Below the pieces are notes generated by a model. That model did no database searches, was not told where the DNA came from, and worked only from the letters and a program-made list of their open reading frames with translations. A program made the translations under genes and the position numbers. This document shows, piece after piece, positions 25,999 through 36,442 of a stretch of DNA of 64,000 nucleotides; position 1 is the stretch's first letter, and the number at the start of each line of letters is the position of its first letter. This stretch comes from Lewinellaceae bacterium. Its GTDB lineage: Bacteria > Bacteroidota > Bacteroidia > Chitinophagales > Saprospiraceae. The stretch covers positions 186,001 through 250,000 of the forward strand of contig JACJYB010000004.1 in NCBI GenBank assembly GCA_020636355.1, in the 5' to 3' direction.

Positions 25999-26400
25999 TT
26001 TTGGTGGTATGGTGGTATGTTTTTTGGTTTTGGGGTGTTTTGTTGTTGGGGCGTTGTATATCTGTATATCTGTATATGTTGCAGGTAGTAGCCGTACTCA
26101 TTAACCTATCTCCTTATTAACTCATTAACTCAGTGGGGTGGTTTTTTGGTGGTATGGTGGTATGGTTTTTGGTTTTGGGGTGTTTTGGTGTTGGGGCGTT
26201 GTAAATCTGTATATGTTGCAGGTAGTAGCCGTACTCATTAACTTATCTCCTTATTAACTAACTATTAACTCAGTGGGGTGGTTTTTTGGTGGTATGGATT
26301 TCTGGTTTTCTGGTTTTATGGTGTTGTGGTGGTATGGTGTTGTATATTTGTATATGTGTATAGGGGTACCGGATAAACTGCACACATTAACCTATCTCCT
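25999..26400. repeat. G/T-rich tandem repeats, about three units of 140-145 bp
   Basis: Units start with ttttggtggtatgg at 25999, 26144 and 26284. Each holds a G/T-rich part (gttttggggtgttttg), a tgtatatctgtatatg part, and in the first two a copy of caggtagtagccgtactcat followed by attaacctatctccttatta. The third unit is diverged. The plus strand is strongly purine/T skewed. There is no gene; frames here are repeat artefacts. Confidence 0.8.
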
Positions 26401-26559
26401 CATCAACATATTAACTCCATATTCGATTAACAAACACATTAACTTATCCCTCATTAAATTCACCTGTTAGTTTACGAAGCCAACAAATCTGAAAGAAATC
26501 CGAAATCTTAAATAACTAATCCACTCATGAACTCTATTCACCTCATTAACGGTAAACGT

Positions 26560-26567
26560 TAACTTTG
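26560..26567 (+). promoter_or_regulatory. -7 promoter box upstream of transketolase
   Basis: TAACTTTG followed by C fits TAnnTTTG exactly. It lies 30 bp before the ATG at 26597, giving a leader of about 22 nt. Confidence 0.55.
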
Positions 26568-26596
26568 CAACTCAATTCTAAAAAGCATCCAACAGC

Positions 26597-28633
26597 ATGG
26601 AAGTCAAGACATCAATCGATCAACGGACAGCAGACAACATTCGGGCACTGGCCATAGCCATGGTTGAAAAGGCAAAATCCGGCCATCCGGGTGGACCTAT
26701 GGGTGGGGCGGATTTCATCCACATCCTCTATTCGGAATTTCTGAACTTTGATCCGGATGATTTGACCTGGCCCATGCGTGACCGGTTTTTTCTGGATCCG
26801 GGTCACATGTCCGCCATGCTCTATGCCCAACTTGGATTGATCGGATCCTACACGATGGAAGAGCTTGAAAACTTCAGGCAATGGGGCAGCCCTACCCCGG
26901 GACACCCCGAAATTGATGTCAAACGAGGCATTGAAAATACCAGTGGACCATTAGGCCTGGGTCATGCCTTCGGTGTTGGATCAGCCATCGCGGAACGATT
27001 TTTAGTCGAACGGTTTGGTGAATGGATGAGTCACCGCACATTCATCTACATCTCAGACGGTGGCATCCAGGAGGAGATCTCCCAGGGGGTCGGCCGCATC
27101 GCCGGATTCCTTGGCCTTGGTCAGGTCGTAATGTTTTACGATGCCAATGACATCCAGCTGTCTACCGAAGTCCATGAGGTAACCCGGGAAGACACGGCCG
27201 CAAAATACAGCGCCTGGGGATGGCATGTGCAAACCATTACCGGAAACGACCCGGATGCCATACGCATGGCCCTCAAAGCCGCGACCGAAGAGACCGAAAG
27301 GCCCAGCCTGATCATCGGCCATACCATCATGGGTAAGGGTGCAGTCACCGCCGACGGTACACCGTATGAAGGAAAAGTCGATACGCACGGCAAGCCCCTG
27401 GGCAATACAGGAGGCGATTTCCCCAAAACCCTGCAACATCTGGGCGCTAACCCGGATAACCCGTTTCTTATCTTTGATGATGTCCGTGAACACTATCATG
27501 CTGTCCTTGCTGACAAGCGCAAAAAGGTTCAGGATGCGAAAAAGGAACAACAGAAATGGTCGGCAGAGAATCCGGAAATGGCAAAAAAACTGGAGCATTT
27601 CCTGCGTGGAAATTTGCCGGATATTGACTATTCTGCCATCCCACAGAAGGCAAATGCTGCTACCCGGGACGCCTCAGCATCGGTACTCTCCTATCTGGCG
27701 GACCACGTTGAAAATATGGTGGTTGCTTCAGCAGATCTGAGCAACAGTGATAAAACAGACGCTTTCCTTAAGAAGCGCAAAGCCTTTGAAAAAGGTAATT
27801 TCTCCGGAGGATTCCTGCAAGCCGGTGTTTCCGAGCTGTCCATGGCAGCGATCATGACCGGGATGGGACTGCATGGCGGGGTTATACCAGCCTGCGGCAC
27901 CTTCTTTGCTTTCAGTGATTACATGAAACCTGTACTGCGGGTGGCTGCTTTGATGCAAACCCCGGTGATCTTTATCTGGACCCATGACGCATTCCGCGTT
28001 GGCGAAGATGGGCCTACCCATCAACCGATCGAGCAGGAAGCACAACTTCGCTTGCTGGAAAAATTGAAGAATCACGCCCATCACCGCAGCCTGCTGGCTC
28101 TGCGTCCGGCTGACTCGGCAGAAACGACGGTAGCCTGGAAAATGGCCCTGGAAAACCGCCATACACCTACCGGACTGATCCTTTCCCGGCAGGGCATCAA
28201 AGATTTGCCCGCTTCCAGCGGCAACCGGTATCAGGAGGCATTGGCTTCAGAACAAGGGGGATACATCGTGCAGGATTGCCCGGGCACACCAGATGTTGTA
28301 TTGATTGCCAATGGATCGGAAGTGGCCACCCTGGTTGAAGGAGCAAAGTTGTTGGAATCCGATGGCATCAAGACCAGGATCGTATCGGTCCCTTCGGAAG
28401 GGCGTTTCCGCGATCAGGAAGCATCCTATCAGCAATCGATCTTGCCGTCTGGCATTCTCCGCTTTGGAATGACCGCCGGTTTACCTGTGAATCTGGAAGG
28501 CCTGGTCGGTGAAAACGGCAAAGTCTTCGGCCTGGAGCATTTTGGCTATTCCGCTCCTTATCAGGTGCTGGATGAAAAATTTGGATTCACCGGGGAGAAT
28601 GTTTATCAACAGGTAAAAGCCTTGATGGCCTGA
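26597..28633 (+). CDS. tkt: Transketolase
   Basis: The 678-residue enzyme is a single full-length polypeptide. The thiamine-diphosphate domain has KSGHPGGPMGGADF near residue 29, the cofactor/metal motif SDGGIQEEISQGVGRIAGFL (about 154) and HTIMGKG. The pyrimidine domain (about 355-535) carries DLSNSDKT and HDAFRVGEDGPTHQP with the conserved His, and the C-terminal domain follows. It moves two-carbon units between sugar phosphates in the pentose-phosphate pathway and is cytosolic. It sits between the xylulokinase-like fusion and a convergent galactokinase. Confidence 0.95.
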   Translation: MEVKTSIDQRTADNIRALAIAMVEKAKSGHPGGPMGGADFIHILYSEFLNFDPDDLTWPMRDRFFLDPGHMSAMLYAQLGLIGSYTMEELENFRQWGSPTPGHPEIDVKRGIENTSGPLGLGHAFGVGSAIAERFLVERFGEWMSHRTFIYISDGGIQEEISQGVGRIAGFLGLGQVVMFYDANDIQLSTEVHEVTREDTAAKYSAWGWHVQTITGNDPDAIRMALKAATEETERPSLIIGHTIMGKGAVTADGTPYEGKVDTHGKPLGNTGGDFPKTLQHLGANPDNPFLIFDDVREHYHAVLADKRKKVQDAKKEQQKWSAENPEMAKKLEHFLRGNLPDIDYSAIPQKANAATRDASASVLSYLADHVENMVVASADLSNSDKTDAFLKKRKAFEKGNFSGGFLQAGVSELSMAAIMTGMGLHGGVIPACGTFFAFSDYMKPVLRVAALMQTPVIFIWTHDAFRVGEDGPTHQPIEQEAQLRLLEKLKNHAHHRSLLALRPADSAETTVAWKMALENRHTPTGLILSRQGIKDLPASSGNRYQEALASEQGGYIVQDCPGTPDVVLIANGSEVATLVEGAKLLESDGIKTRIVSVPSEGRFRDQEASYQQSILPSGILRFGMTAGLPVNLEGLVGENGKVFGLEHFGYSAPYQVLDEKFGFTGENVYQQVKALMA

Positions 28634-28656
28634 AACCCGATCTGATTTTTTAGACT

Positions 28657-29844
28657 TCAGGGGAAGGAAATAATTCCCGCACCATCCGCCAGCTTGACCG
28701 TAATGGGGGTAAGCTGGATGCCATAGCTTTCCAGATATGCCTCGGTGGTCTGACTGATGAAGTCTGCAATCCGGTCCACTTGTACCAGATTGATGGTACA
28801 TCCTCCAAAACCACCTCCCATCATGCGGGAACCCAAAACTCCGGGATGGTTTTCAGCCTGCATCACCAGAAAGTCCAGCTCCGGGCAACTGACTTCATAA
28901 GCATCCCGCAGACTGTAATGAGAAGCAAACATCAGGCTACCGATCATCTCTTCATTCCCACGTACCAGTTCCTGCATCATTTGCATGACCCGCGCATTTT
29001 CGGTAATCACATGATGCGCCCGTAAATATTGTTTGCGCGATAAAATCCTCTGATGTTTTTCCAGTTGGGTCATTGTGATCTCCCGCAGGCTTGGAAAGTT
29101 TTCTCCTTCTGCCTGGCTAATCAATTGCACGGCTTCCTGGCATTCCCGTTTGCGCACATTATATTCTGATGAGGACAGACTGTGTTTGACATTGGAGTTC
29201 AGGAGGACAAAACGATAGTCCGGCAGAGGGAAATCAATGTACTGATAGCTCAAGTCCCGGCAATCCAGGCATACCAATTGGTCCTTTCTGCCCATAACAC
29301 TGCTAAACTGATCCATCAGACCACAAAGAACTCCAGGGTAGTGGTGTTCAGCCCATTGCCCCAGTTTGGCGATCTCAAATGGCTCAATGTCCAGATCAAA
29401 TAATTCGCGGCATGCCATGAGCAGACTGCATTCCAAAGCTGCAGAGGAAGAAACGCCTGAACCCAGTGGAACAGAGCTGGCAAAGACGGCTTGAAATCCA
29501 CGCACCTCATAATCAGCCTGCTGCAAGGCGGCAACTACCCCTAGTATGTAAAGTCCCCATCCTTCGGTCTGCATTTTATTCAAGTCCCCGATATCAAAAC
29601 GGATCATTTCTCCCATATCCAAAGCATGCACCTCACAAATCTGTGCATCCGGAGAAAATCCCAAAGCAAAAATGGTATTGCGATCGATGGCTCCAGGTAA
29701 AACCAGACCTTCGTTATAATCCGTGTGTTCTCCGATCAGATTGATCCTACCGGGAGCCTGCGCCAGGACAAGTGGGGTACGGTTAAATTGGATCTTAAAT
29801 TCTTCGACCACGCGATCTAAAAGTGAAGGAGCATGCATATTCAT
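28657..29844 (-). CDS. galK: Galactokinase
   Basis: The most likely start is the ATG at 29844; the frame is open to a TTG at 29886, which overlaps the upstream adenine deaminase stop. The GHMP-kinase motifs are complete: GRINLIGEHTDYNEGLVLP near the N-terminus, PLGSGVSSSAALECSLL (ATP-binding loop), LMDQFSSVMG with the catalytic Asp, and GSRMMGGGFGGCTI at the C-terminus. It phosphorylates galactose in the Leloir pathway and could use the product of the beta-galactosidase at 55192-58386. The gene follows ade by 38 bp on the same strand, so the two may be co-transcribed. Confidence 0.93.
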   Translation of the reverse strand: MNMHAPSLLDRVVEEFKIQFNRTPLVLAQAPGRINLIGEHTDYNEGLVLPGAIDRNTIFALGFSPDAQICEVHALDMGEMIRFDIGDLNKMQTEGWGLYILGVVAALQQADYEVRGFQAVFASSVPLGSGVSSSAALECSLLMACRELFDLDIEPFEIAKLGQWAEHHYPGVLCGLMDQFSSVMGRKDQLVCLDCRDLSYQYIDFPLPDYRFVLLNSNVKHSLSSSEYNVRKRECQEAVQLISQAEGENFPSLREITMTQLEKHQRILSRKQYLRAHHVITENARVMQMMQELVRGNEEMIGSLMFASHYSLRDAYEVSCPELDFLVMQAENHPGVLGSRMMGGGFGGCTINLVQVDRIADFISQTTEAYLESYGIQLTPITVKLADGAGIISFP

Positions 29845-29882
29845 CTTGATCGGATTCCGACTTGGAGACTGATTTTGTTGAT

Positions 29883-31510
29883 TCAACTTATTACTTCTGT
29901 AAATGTAAACTTTTGGCCATCAAATAATCCCAGATCACTCAATTTGAGTTGAGGAATGACCAGGAGCGCTAAAAAGGAGAGGGTCATAAAGGGTGCCTTC
30001 AGGGTACAGCCCAGCACTTCCTTGGCATATCGGTCTATGGCCGTATATCGTTCTGCAACCTGATCCCCATCCAGCGTGGCGATTAATCCGGCTACCGGAA
30101 GCGACAAATGCTGCACGGAATCCAGCCGGCTGCAATTCCCCCACAACTGCCTATGAGTTCATCAATAACCCGGCAAATGGCTTCGTCCGACGTGCCTACT
30201 GCAATAATATTATGCGAGTCGTGTGCTACGGTTGATGCCAATGCCCCCTGCTGGAGCCCAAACCCATGCACCAGCGCTATGGCCGGGGGTGCCGTTCGAT
30301 ACCGGTTGAGAACAACGATCTTCAAGACATCTGCGGCGACATCTGCTTCGAAGCTGGTGTGACCCTGCGGTATGGGATACATTTTTGTCTTTGTCACCAG
30401 GGATCCATCCCAACAATGAATAACCTTGGCTTCTCCGGGATGAACCGGAAGCCGGAGATCCGCTGGTACGATTGACTGGGCAGCGAATGCATTGGGGATT
30501 TCAGCAGGAATTTTGTGATCGATGAATACCTGACCCCGCTCGAACACTTTCTTACCTGCGATAAAGGTTGCCACCGGTAGCATGGTTTGCAGATCAGGAA
30601 CCAATATAAAATCGGCCGGTTCGCCCGGGCGAAGCGTGCCTACCGGCAACCGGTAATGTTTAACCGGATTAATGCATGCGGCATTTAAAACATCAAATAG
30701 ATCGTACCCAAGTGCGATGGCACGGGCGACCAGGGTGTTGATGTGTCCGACCTGCAGGTCATCAGGATGCTTATCATCGGAACAAAACATGATCCGGTCG
30801 GGATAAGCACCGATCAGTGGAATGAGCGCATTAAAATTTTTTGCAGCGCTTCCTTCCCGGATGATGATTTGCATTCCATGGAGCGCTTTGAACCTGGCTT
30901 CCTCCAACGTGATGCATTCATGATCGGTCGAGATACCAGCCTGAATGTAGTTTAGCGCATCATCACCGGCTAGCGTCGGGGCATGTCCGTCAACCGGCTT
31001 GCCATGACGCTGCGCTGCTGCAATTTTGGCAAGCACTTCCGGATCTTTATGAAGTACACCGGGATAATTCATCATCTCCGCGAGATACCAGATATCCGGG
31101 TCACCTAACAATCGATCAATTTCCGCCGCATCGATGGTCGCGCCTGCTGTCTCAAAGGAAGTGGCGGGCACGCAGGATGGAGCGCCGAAAAACACTTTGA
31201 AAGGTGTCTCCCGGGCATTATTGATCATATAATGCACCCCGGCGGCACCAAGTACGTTGGCAATTTCATGTGGATCCGAAACAGTGGCTACGGTACCATG
31301 GCGAACGGCCATCCGTGCAAAAGCCGTCGGAAGAAGCATGGAAGACTCGATGTGGACGTGGGCATCAATAAATCCGGGTAAGATATATGGTCCGGTAACC
31401 CTTGAATCAGGAATCAGCTCCTTAATCCCTGTTTCATCAAAAACCACATGGCCCGGATAGATCCTGCGCTGGTGTACATCAACAATTCGACCGGTACAAA
31501 TCACCTTCAA
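29883..31510 (-). CDS. ade: Adenine deaminase (one-base frameshift near the C-terminus)
   Basis: It converts adenine to hypoxanthine. The metal-dependent hydrolase core shows LPGFIDAHVHIESSM, TVATVSDPHEIANV, and the second metal site CSDDKHPDDL. The frame from 31510 (TTG start, or GTG at 31504; no ATG) closes early after GGIAAG. The remaining C-terminus (LDSVQHLSLPVAGLIA to the TGA at 29883) is in the next frame. One extra base near 30125 joins them into about 540 residues, the family's normal length. The break is probably a sequencing or assembly loss, otherwise a recent mutation. Confidence 0.88.
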
Positions 31511-31638
31511 TTATTTTGGTTAGAAGCTGTAAGCAATTTAGAAAAATAAGTGGTTTTCCTACCGATGACTTCATTTGACTCGCCATTATCAGAAACAATC
31601 CGGTTTAGACGACTCCCGCCGACGTTGTATATTGCGAT

Positions 31639-32751
31639 ATGGTCCTGTTGTTAATTTTCTTTTTTGTCTCCCTGTTGTTTTCATTTTTATGCTCCATCTG
31701 GGAGGCTGTCCTCTTAAGCATTACGCCTTCATTTATCAGCCGGAAGATTCAGGATGAGGATGAGATTGCGGGGACATTACTGGTCTATAAGGACGACATC
31801 GATCGCCCGCTATCAGCTATTCTTACCCTGAATACCATCGCCCATACCGTCGGAGCCATTGGTGTAGGTGCGCAGGCGGGTAAATTGTTTGGAGACTCCG
31901 GATGGCAGATCGGCGGACTGCATCTGAATGCAGAATCGGTGATAGCGGCCCTGATGACGCTGGCCATTCTAATCTTTTCCGAAATCATTCCCAAGACCAT
32001 CGGCGCCAATTACTGGCAACAGTTAGCGACTTTCACCATCCGCTCGCTGCGCATATTGCTTGTCGCTCTGGCTCCCCTCGTGTGGCTCAGTCAGGTGATC
32101 ACCAGGAAACTAAAGTCGGACAAAGATCGCAGTGTTTTGAGCCGTGCCGATTTTGTAGCGCTTGCTCATGCCGGAAAAGAAAGTGGTGTTTTGGCGGAAA
32201 ACGAATCGGTAATGATCCGCAATTTACTGGAGCTGAACAATCTCACCAGCAGAGATGTCATGACTCCGCGTTCGGTGATGCAGGTGGCCAACCAGGACCT
32301 GACCCTTGATGAATATTTCAGAACGCACCCAAAAATGCGTTTTTCCCGCATACCGCTCTATCAGGAAGAACCCGACCACATCACCGGATTTTTTCTCAAG
32401 GATGAGCTGTTACTCAAATTGCTCCAGCAAGAAGGTCTCCAGCCATTGACCCAAATACGCAGGCCGATCGTATTTCTTTCCGATGACTTACCATTACCTC
32501 AGGTCTTTGACCGGCTGATGCATCTGCGAACCCATATCGCTATCGTAATTGACGAATTCGGTAGCGTTGTCGGCTTGCTTACCGTGGAAGATGTCATCGA
32601 GACGATTTTGGGCTTGGAAATCGTTGACGAATCAGATGCAACCGCAGATTTACAACAACTAGCCCGGGAAAAATGGCATGAACGGGCTCTTAAAATGGGA
32701 TTGATCGACCGCGATCAAAATCCAGGATTCTGCTGTATAAATCCCACTTAA
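31639..32751 (+). CDS. CNNM-CBS domain protein (HlyC/CorC family)
   Basis: This 370-residue membrane protein has a DUF21/CNNM transmembrane domain (four helices, about residues 1-25, 62-80, 93-118 and 128-152, with SEIIPKTIGANYW), then a pair of CBS domains (about 200-340, with RDVMTPRSVM, RFSRIPLYQE, IAIVIDEFGSVVGLLTVEDV). It lacks the C-terminal CorC_HlyC transporter-associated domain found in longer members. Related proteins transport or regulate Mg2+ or Co2+. It is a single gene, divergent from ade. Confidence 0.9.
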   Translation: MVLLLIFFFVSLLFSFLCSIWEAVLLSITPSFISRKIQDEDEIAGTLLVYKDDIDRPLSAILTLNTIAHTVGAIGVGAQAGKLFGDSGWQIGGLHLNAESVIAALMTLAILIFSEIIPKTIGANYWQQLATFTIRSLRILLVALAPLVWLSQVITRKLKSDKDRSVLSRADFVALAHAGKESGVLAENESVMIRNLLELNNLTSRDVMTPRSVMQVANQDLTLDEYFRTHPKMRFSRIPLYQEEPDHITGFFLKDELLLKLLQQEGLQPLTQIRRPIVFLSDDLPLPQVFDRLMHLRTHIAIVIDEFGSVVGLLTVEDVIETILGLEIVDESDATADLQQLAREKWHERALKMGLIDRDQNPGFCCINPT

Positions 32752-32911
32752 TAACCGGATAGCCTGTACTTTCCGAAATCCAATCCACAGAGGCTAACCA
32801 GCGTTCAACCAGGTTATCTTACCTTCTCGTACTGTGCTTATTCCCGTTCATCCGGTTATTGACAAAAGAATACGCTATCAATACTATTTTGCTGGTGAAA
32901 AGCTTATATCT

Positions 32912-33253
32912 ATGAAGAAGAGACTCCTGCTTCCTGGAATTATTATCTCGTTGATCCTTTTGCAATGCAGTAAATCGGAGGATCCGACTCCCGACGAATG
33001 TTCCGGTGTTACAGCCACCTACAACAATGGGATACAATCCATTATTAATTCCAGTTGCGCCCTGGCAGGATGCCATACCGGTGATGTTCCTCAGCCAAAA
33101 TACGATTCATATGCTGCTGTCAAAGCATTAGTCAGTAGCATCCAATCCCGGGTTTCGGACAAGTCCATGCCGCCGGCAGGTGCAACACCGCTTTCCGATG
33201 CTCAAATAAAACTGATTACCTGCTGGGTACAAAACGGAGCTCCGGAAAATTAA
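32912..33253 (+). CDS. Small c-type cytochrome-like lipoprotein
   Basis: I start at the ATG at 32912 because a lipoprotein signal follows at once (MKKRLLLPGIIISLILLQCS, Cys at 19), although the frame is open from 32834. The body of about 95 residues has a heme-like site C-A-L-A-G-C-H, spaced CX4CH rather than CX2CH, and a downstream KSMPP that could supply the axial Met. Such short proteins are common in Bacteroidota. It would face the periplasm and carry one heme if the unusual spacing is accepted by the heme-attachment machinery. Confidence 0.75.
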   Translation: MKKRLLLPGIIISLILLQCSKSEDPTPDECSGVTATYNNGIQSIINSSCALAGCHTGDVPQPKYDSYAAVKALVSSIQSRVSDKSMPPAGATPLSDAQIKLITCWVQNGAPEN

Positions 33254-34467
33254 TACGCCGCGAGCTCGCTGGCCATACCCTGAGCTGCAAGATAGGCGCC
33301 GGTCCAGGCTGCCTGAAAGTTAAATCCTCCGGTGAGTGCATCAATATTAAGTACTTCGCCAGCCAGATAAAGGCCCGGAACCTTTCGACTACGGAAGGTC
33401 TTGAAATCCACCTCTTTCAAATCTACCCCGCCGGAGGTGACAAATTCTTCTTTAAAGGTAGCCTTTCCGGTTACCTGCCACGTGGACGTTGTGATGCTGT
33501 CCAGGATCTGCTGTAGATCCGAGGGAGTGCAGGTGTTCCAGTTGCGTTCCAACACGGGCATTTCTTGCAGAAGGGCATGCCATAAACGTCGGGGTACCGG
33601 AGGGGAACCCGTATTTTTTACCTGTCTTTTTGACTCATTTATGGCCATCTTTCGCACTTCATCCAGATTCCACGCCGGATTCCAATCGATCTGCAATTCA
33701 AACCGGTAATGGCGTTCATGCAGAATCCGCGCACCCCAGGATGACAATTTCAGGATAGCCGGACCGCTTACCCCCCAATGCGTTATCAATAATGGTCCTT
33801 CTGCTTCCAAATTTGTATCCCGGATAGAAACACGGGCATGAGGCACCTGGATTCCTGCCAATGATCTGATTCGAGGATCCCTGATCTGGAAGGTAAATAA
33901 TGATGGTACCGGTGGCACGATCCGGTGGCCCATCTGTTCCAGCATTTTCCAAACGGAAGCCTGGGACCCCGGGTGTTACCAACAAGTATTTTGTCTGAAT
34001 ACACCCTTGCTTCGTCTGCACCTGAAAAGGGTAATCTTCCTGGTCATGGTGGACTATTCCTGTCACTTTTCGGGAAGTGATCAGGTCGATGCCATATTTT
34101 TACAATATCGAAAGCAATCGATAATGGTTTCGGAGGTATTGGATGCCGGAAATACCCTCCCATCGTCTTCTTCCTTAAGCTGGACTCCATGACTGGTAAG
34201 CCATGCCTTCATTTGGGAAGGTCCGAAATGGTAAAAAGGTCCTAGTAACTCCTTTTGTCCCCGGGGATAGAAATTGACTAGCTCCGAAGGATCTTCACAT
34301 CCGTTGGTAACATTGCAGCGGCCACCACCGGAGATTCGCACTTTCTCCAGTACATTTTTACCTTGCTCCAGTATGAGTATACGGATGCCTGGCAATGCCT
34401 CAGCCAGCACAATAGCGCCAAAAAAACCGGCTGCACCGCCTCCGATGACCACAACCTGATAGTGCAT
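33250..34467 (-). pseudogene. HI0933/BaiN-family flavoprotein, interrupted by two frameshifts
   Basis: The gene reads in three frames. The N-terminal part (ATG at 34467) has the FAD site VVVIGGGAAGFFGAIVL and ISGGGRCNVTNGCED. It breaks near 34092 in a run of five A where six would continue as KKYGIDLI. The middle part breaks near 33965 beside CCCGGGG. The last part has WKMLEQMGHRIVPPVPSLF and ends with AGEVLNIDALTGGFNFQ, the family's C-terminal FAD motif. All domains are present (about 405 residues), so the breaks may be assembly errors. The family includes NAD(P)-dependent flavin oxidoreductases of mostly unknown substrate. Confidence 0.8.
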
Positions 34468-34503
34468 GATCAAAGATAAGGCGCTGTGATCGATTCGCTA
34501 ATG

Positions 34504-35136
34504 CTAACTCCAGGAATGGATGATCAAAAAGACGGCAATATAATGCAGTATGCTACCGGCTAAAGTGAATACATGCCAGATGGCATGGTAATACCGGCGA
34601 TCATCGCGACGATAGAAATAAACACCAATGGTGAAAGCCAGTCCACCGAGAATGATGAAGAGGATAATACTCAGTGGCATCCGCTCATAAAACGTAGGAG
34701 CCCGGAAAATCACCAACCAACCCATAAAAAGATATAAGGCAACCGAAAGTTTTTCAAACCGGCCGGTATACCGCAACTTAAACAGTGTACCCACCAGGAC
34801 GATGCTCCAGATAACCATCATAAAAACCATCTTTTCCTGCCCGTAGAGATAACCCATGATAAATGGAGTATAGGTACCGGCAATTTTAAAATAAATGCTG
34901 ATGTGATCGACGGTCTGGAATATTTCTTTCAGGCGTGGGTGACGGATGCCGTGATATAAGGTCGATGCCAGGTAGAGCAGCGTAAAGCAGATGCTATAGA
35001 TCAGGATGGCCATGAAGAGATCCATGGCGGCATTTTGATAGGCCTGGATAAGCAGCAGTGGTAAAGCGACCAGACCAAACAGGAGGCCAAGTCCGTGAGT
35101 ATAAGCATTTAACTGTTCTTCTTTATCGGATGCCAT
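34504..35136 (-). CDS. Hemolysin III family protein (PAQR/TrhA-like membrane protein)
   Basis: The 210-residue protein has seven membrane helices. It carries the PAQR metal-site residues in the expected places: ASTLYHG (Ser and His after the second helix), the Asp of FQTVDHISIYFKIAGTYTPF, and the C-terminal HAIWHVFTLAGSILHY with two His. It belongs to the bacterial YqfA/TrhA branch, linked to membrane energetics and lipid homeostasis. The name hemolysin is historical. It lies 31 bp downstream of nothing in operon; its neighbours are on the same strand but separated by over 100 bp. Confidence 0.92.
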   Translation of the reverse strand: MASDKEEQLNAYTHGLGLLFGLVALPLLLIQAYQNAAMDLFMAILIYSICFTLLYLASTLYHGIRHPRLKEIFQTVDHISIYFKIAGTYTPFIMGYLYGQEKMVFMMVIWSIVLVGTLFKLRYTGRFEKLSVALYLFMGWLVIFRAPTFYERMPLSIILFIILGGLAFTIGVYFYRRDDRRYYHAIWHVFTLAGSILHYIAVFLIIHSWS

Positions 35137-35242
35137 AGGTGTTTGATGCTTTCAGTCTAAATAGAATAGCGTTAATTGTAGAACGACTAAAAAGCAAAAT
35201 CATTCCTTCAAATGGCAGAGAAATACACAAAACGTCCGAAAA

Positions 35243-36040
35243 TTATGCCTCGCCCGGCAGAACCAGAATTGGCATTTTAGCGCTTTTGGTTATCCTCGAT
35301 AGTACGCTATCATGGAAAAGGCTTTCCGGGAACCGGTGTTTACGACGAATGAGGCTAACCAGTCCGATGGATTTTTCTTTGACCAATTTTTCCAGCGTCT
35401 GATCAATGCTGCCAGCCGGTTCGATGACCTCCATCGAAAAGACGTCCAGTTTACGCAATTCCAGCAACCAGGCCAGTTCTTCGATTTCCGAGGCTTGTTT
35501 ACGACTATTGGCCACCGAAATAATCTCAAGATGTTCCAACGGCAATTTCTTGATCAACTCTATGTTTTCCGGCACGACGGGATGGTGCGGGTCAATGGCT
35601 AATGCAACCCGCTTCGGTGCCTGCAGAACGCTATGCTCTGGCACAATGTATACGGCACAATCGGCATGACTGGCCAGGTAAGAAGCATGGGTGCCCAATA
35701 ACAGCCGGTAAGCCTGATCCGCTCCATGGGTTCCCATGACGATCAGATCAAACGACCGATCCTGAACCATATCGACCAATACTTCATTGGCCAAACCATA
35801 GGCTGCCTCCAGATTAATCCGTTGTGCATCATCAAAATCGGCGATCGCTTCCTGGAGATTTTGAATGATTTCATTCCGGATCAAATGATCATCGGGTAGC
35901 GGCAAAACCGGCCGGATCGAATCGGTCAGGAAGATATGGACGACCGTAATTTCGTGTTCCCCAGCAGGAAACACGTTTAAGGCATAACGCAATGCATGTT
36001 GCGCATTGCTGGAGAAATCATAAGGAATCAGGATACGCAT
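35243..36040 (-). CDS. Universal stress protein, two UspA domains
   Basis: This 265-residue tandem UspA protein starts MRILIPYDFSSNAQHAL, a typical first beta strand. The first domain ends with DLIVMGTHGADQAYRLLLG, close to the ATP-binding G-x2-G-x9-G(S/T) pattern (GTHG, then LLGTH). The second domain (about 150-265) is more diverged and lacks a clear ATP motif. It ends with KMPILVLPGEA. It is cytosolic. Its neighbour is the copper efflux operon on the same strand, 118 bp upstream. Regulation is not visible. Confidence 0.9.
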   Translation of the reverse strand: MRILIPYDFSSNAQHALRYALNVFPAGEHEITVVHIFLTDSIRPVLPLPDDHLIRNEIIQNLQEAIADFDDAQRINLEAAYGLANEVLVDMVQDRSFDLIVMGTHGADQAYRLLLGTHASYLASHADCAVYIVPEHSVLQAPKRVALAIDPHHPVVPENIELIKKLPLEHLEIISVANSRKQASEIEELAWLLELRKLDVFSMEVIEPAGSIDQTLEKLVKEKSIGLVSLIRRKHRFPESLFHDSVLSRITKSAKMPILVLPGEA

Positions 36041-36158
36041 AATGCACTGGTTTTATATCCTTAAGTTAGTCTATGCCCTATTCTTTTGATTGAAACCAAA
36101 TCACCGGAATTCATGATCAAGATCAATCAAAAAAATGTGTCTTACGACCTTTCAGAGA

Positions 36159-36365
36159 TCATTTTTCCACCCGGTAATTGCTGTTTTCGGACAACTGGGC
36201 ATTCAGTTCCTCCAGGCTGTAATCTTTATCGGCTTCTATTGTCGCTTGGGGTGGTTCCAACGAAACCCTTACTTCGGTTACTTCATCCAGCGTTTGCAAT
36301 AGGCGCTGCACCGTATGTACACAATGATTGCAGGTCATACCGGTTACTTCAAAGGTCTTTTTCAT
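36159..36365 (-). CDS. Heavy-metal-associated (HMA) domain protein, copper chaperone-like
   Basis: The start is the ATG at 36365 (MKKTFEVTGMTCNHCVHTV), giving 68 residues; the frame extends to a GTG at 36374. The protein is a single ferredoxin-like HMA domain with the metal site MTCNHC. It is the last gene of the minus-strand Cu/Ag efflux cluster, 77 bp after CusB. It probably hands cytosolic Cu(I) or Ag(I) to the efflux system, as CopZ or CusF-like partners do, or buffers it. Confidence 0.88.
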   Translation of the reverse strand: MKKTFEVTGMTCNHCVHTVQRLLQTLDEVTEVRVSLEPPQATIEADKDYSLEELNAQLSENSNYRVEK

Positions 36366-36442
36366 ATCAATCACACATTATTTTTTATCAACAAATCAAT
36401 TAAGGGAAGGATGCATCCGAATTGCTTTTGCATAAACTGATC

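Noticed and set aside
26273..26470. Small Gly/Trp-rich membrane peptide
   Set aside because: It lies in the G/T-rich tandem repeats and its sequence follows the repeat, not coding bias.
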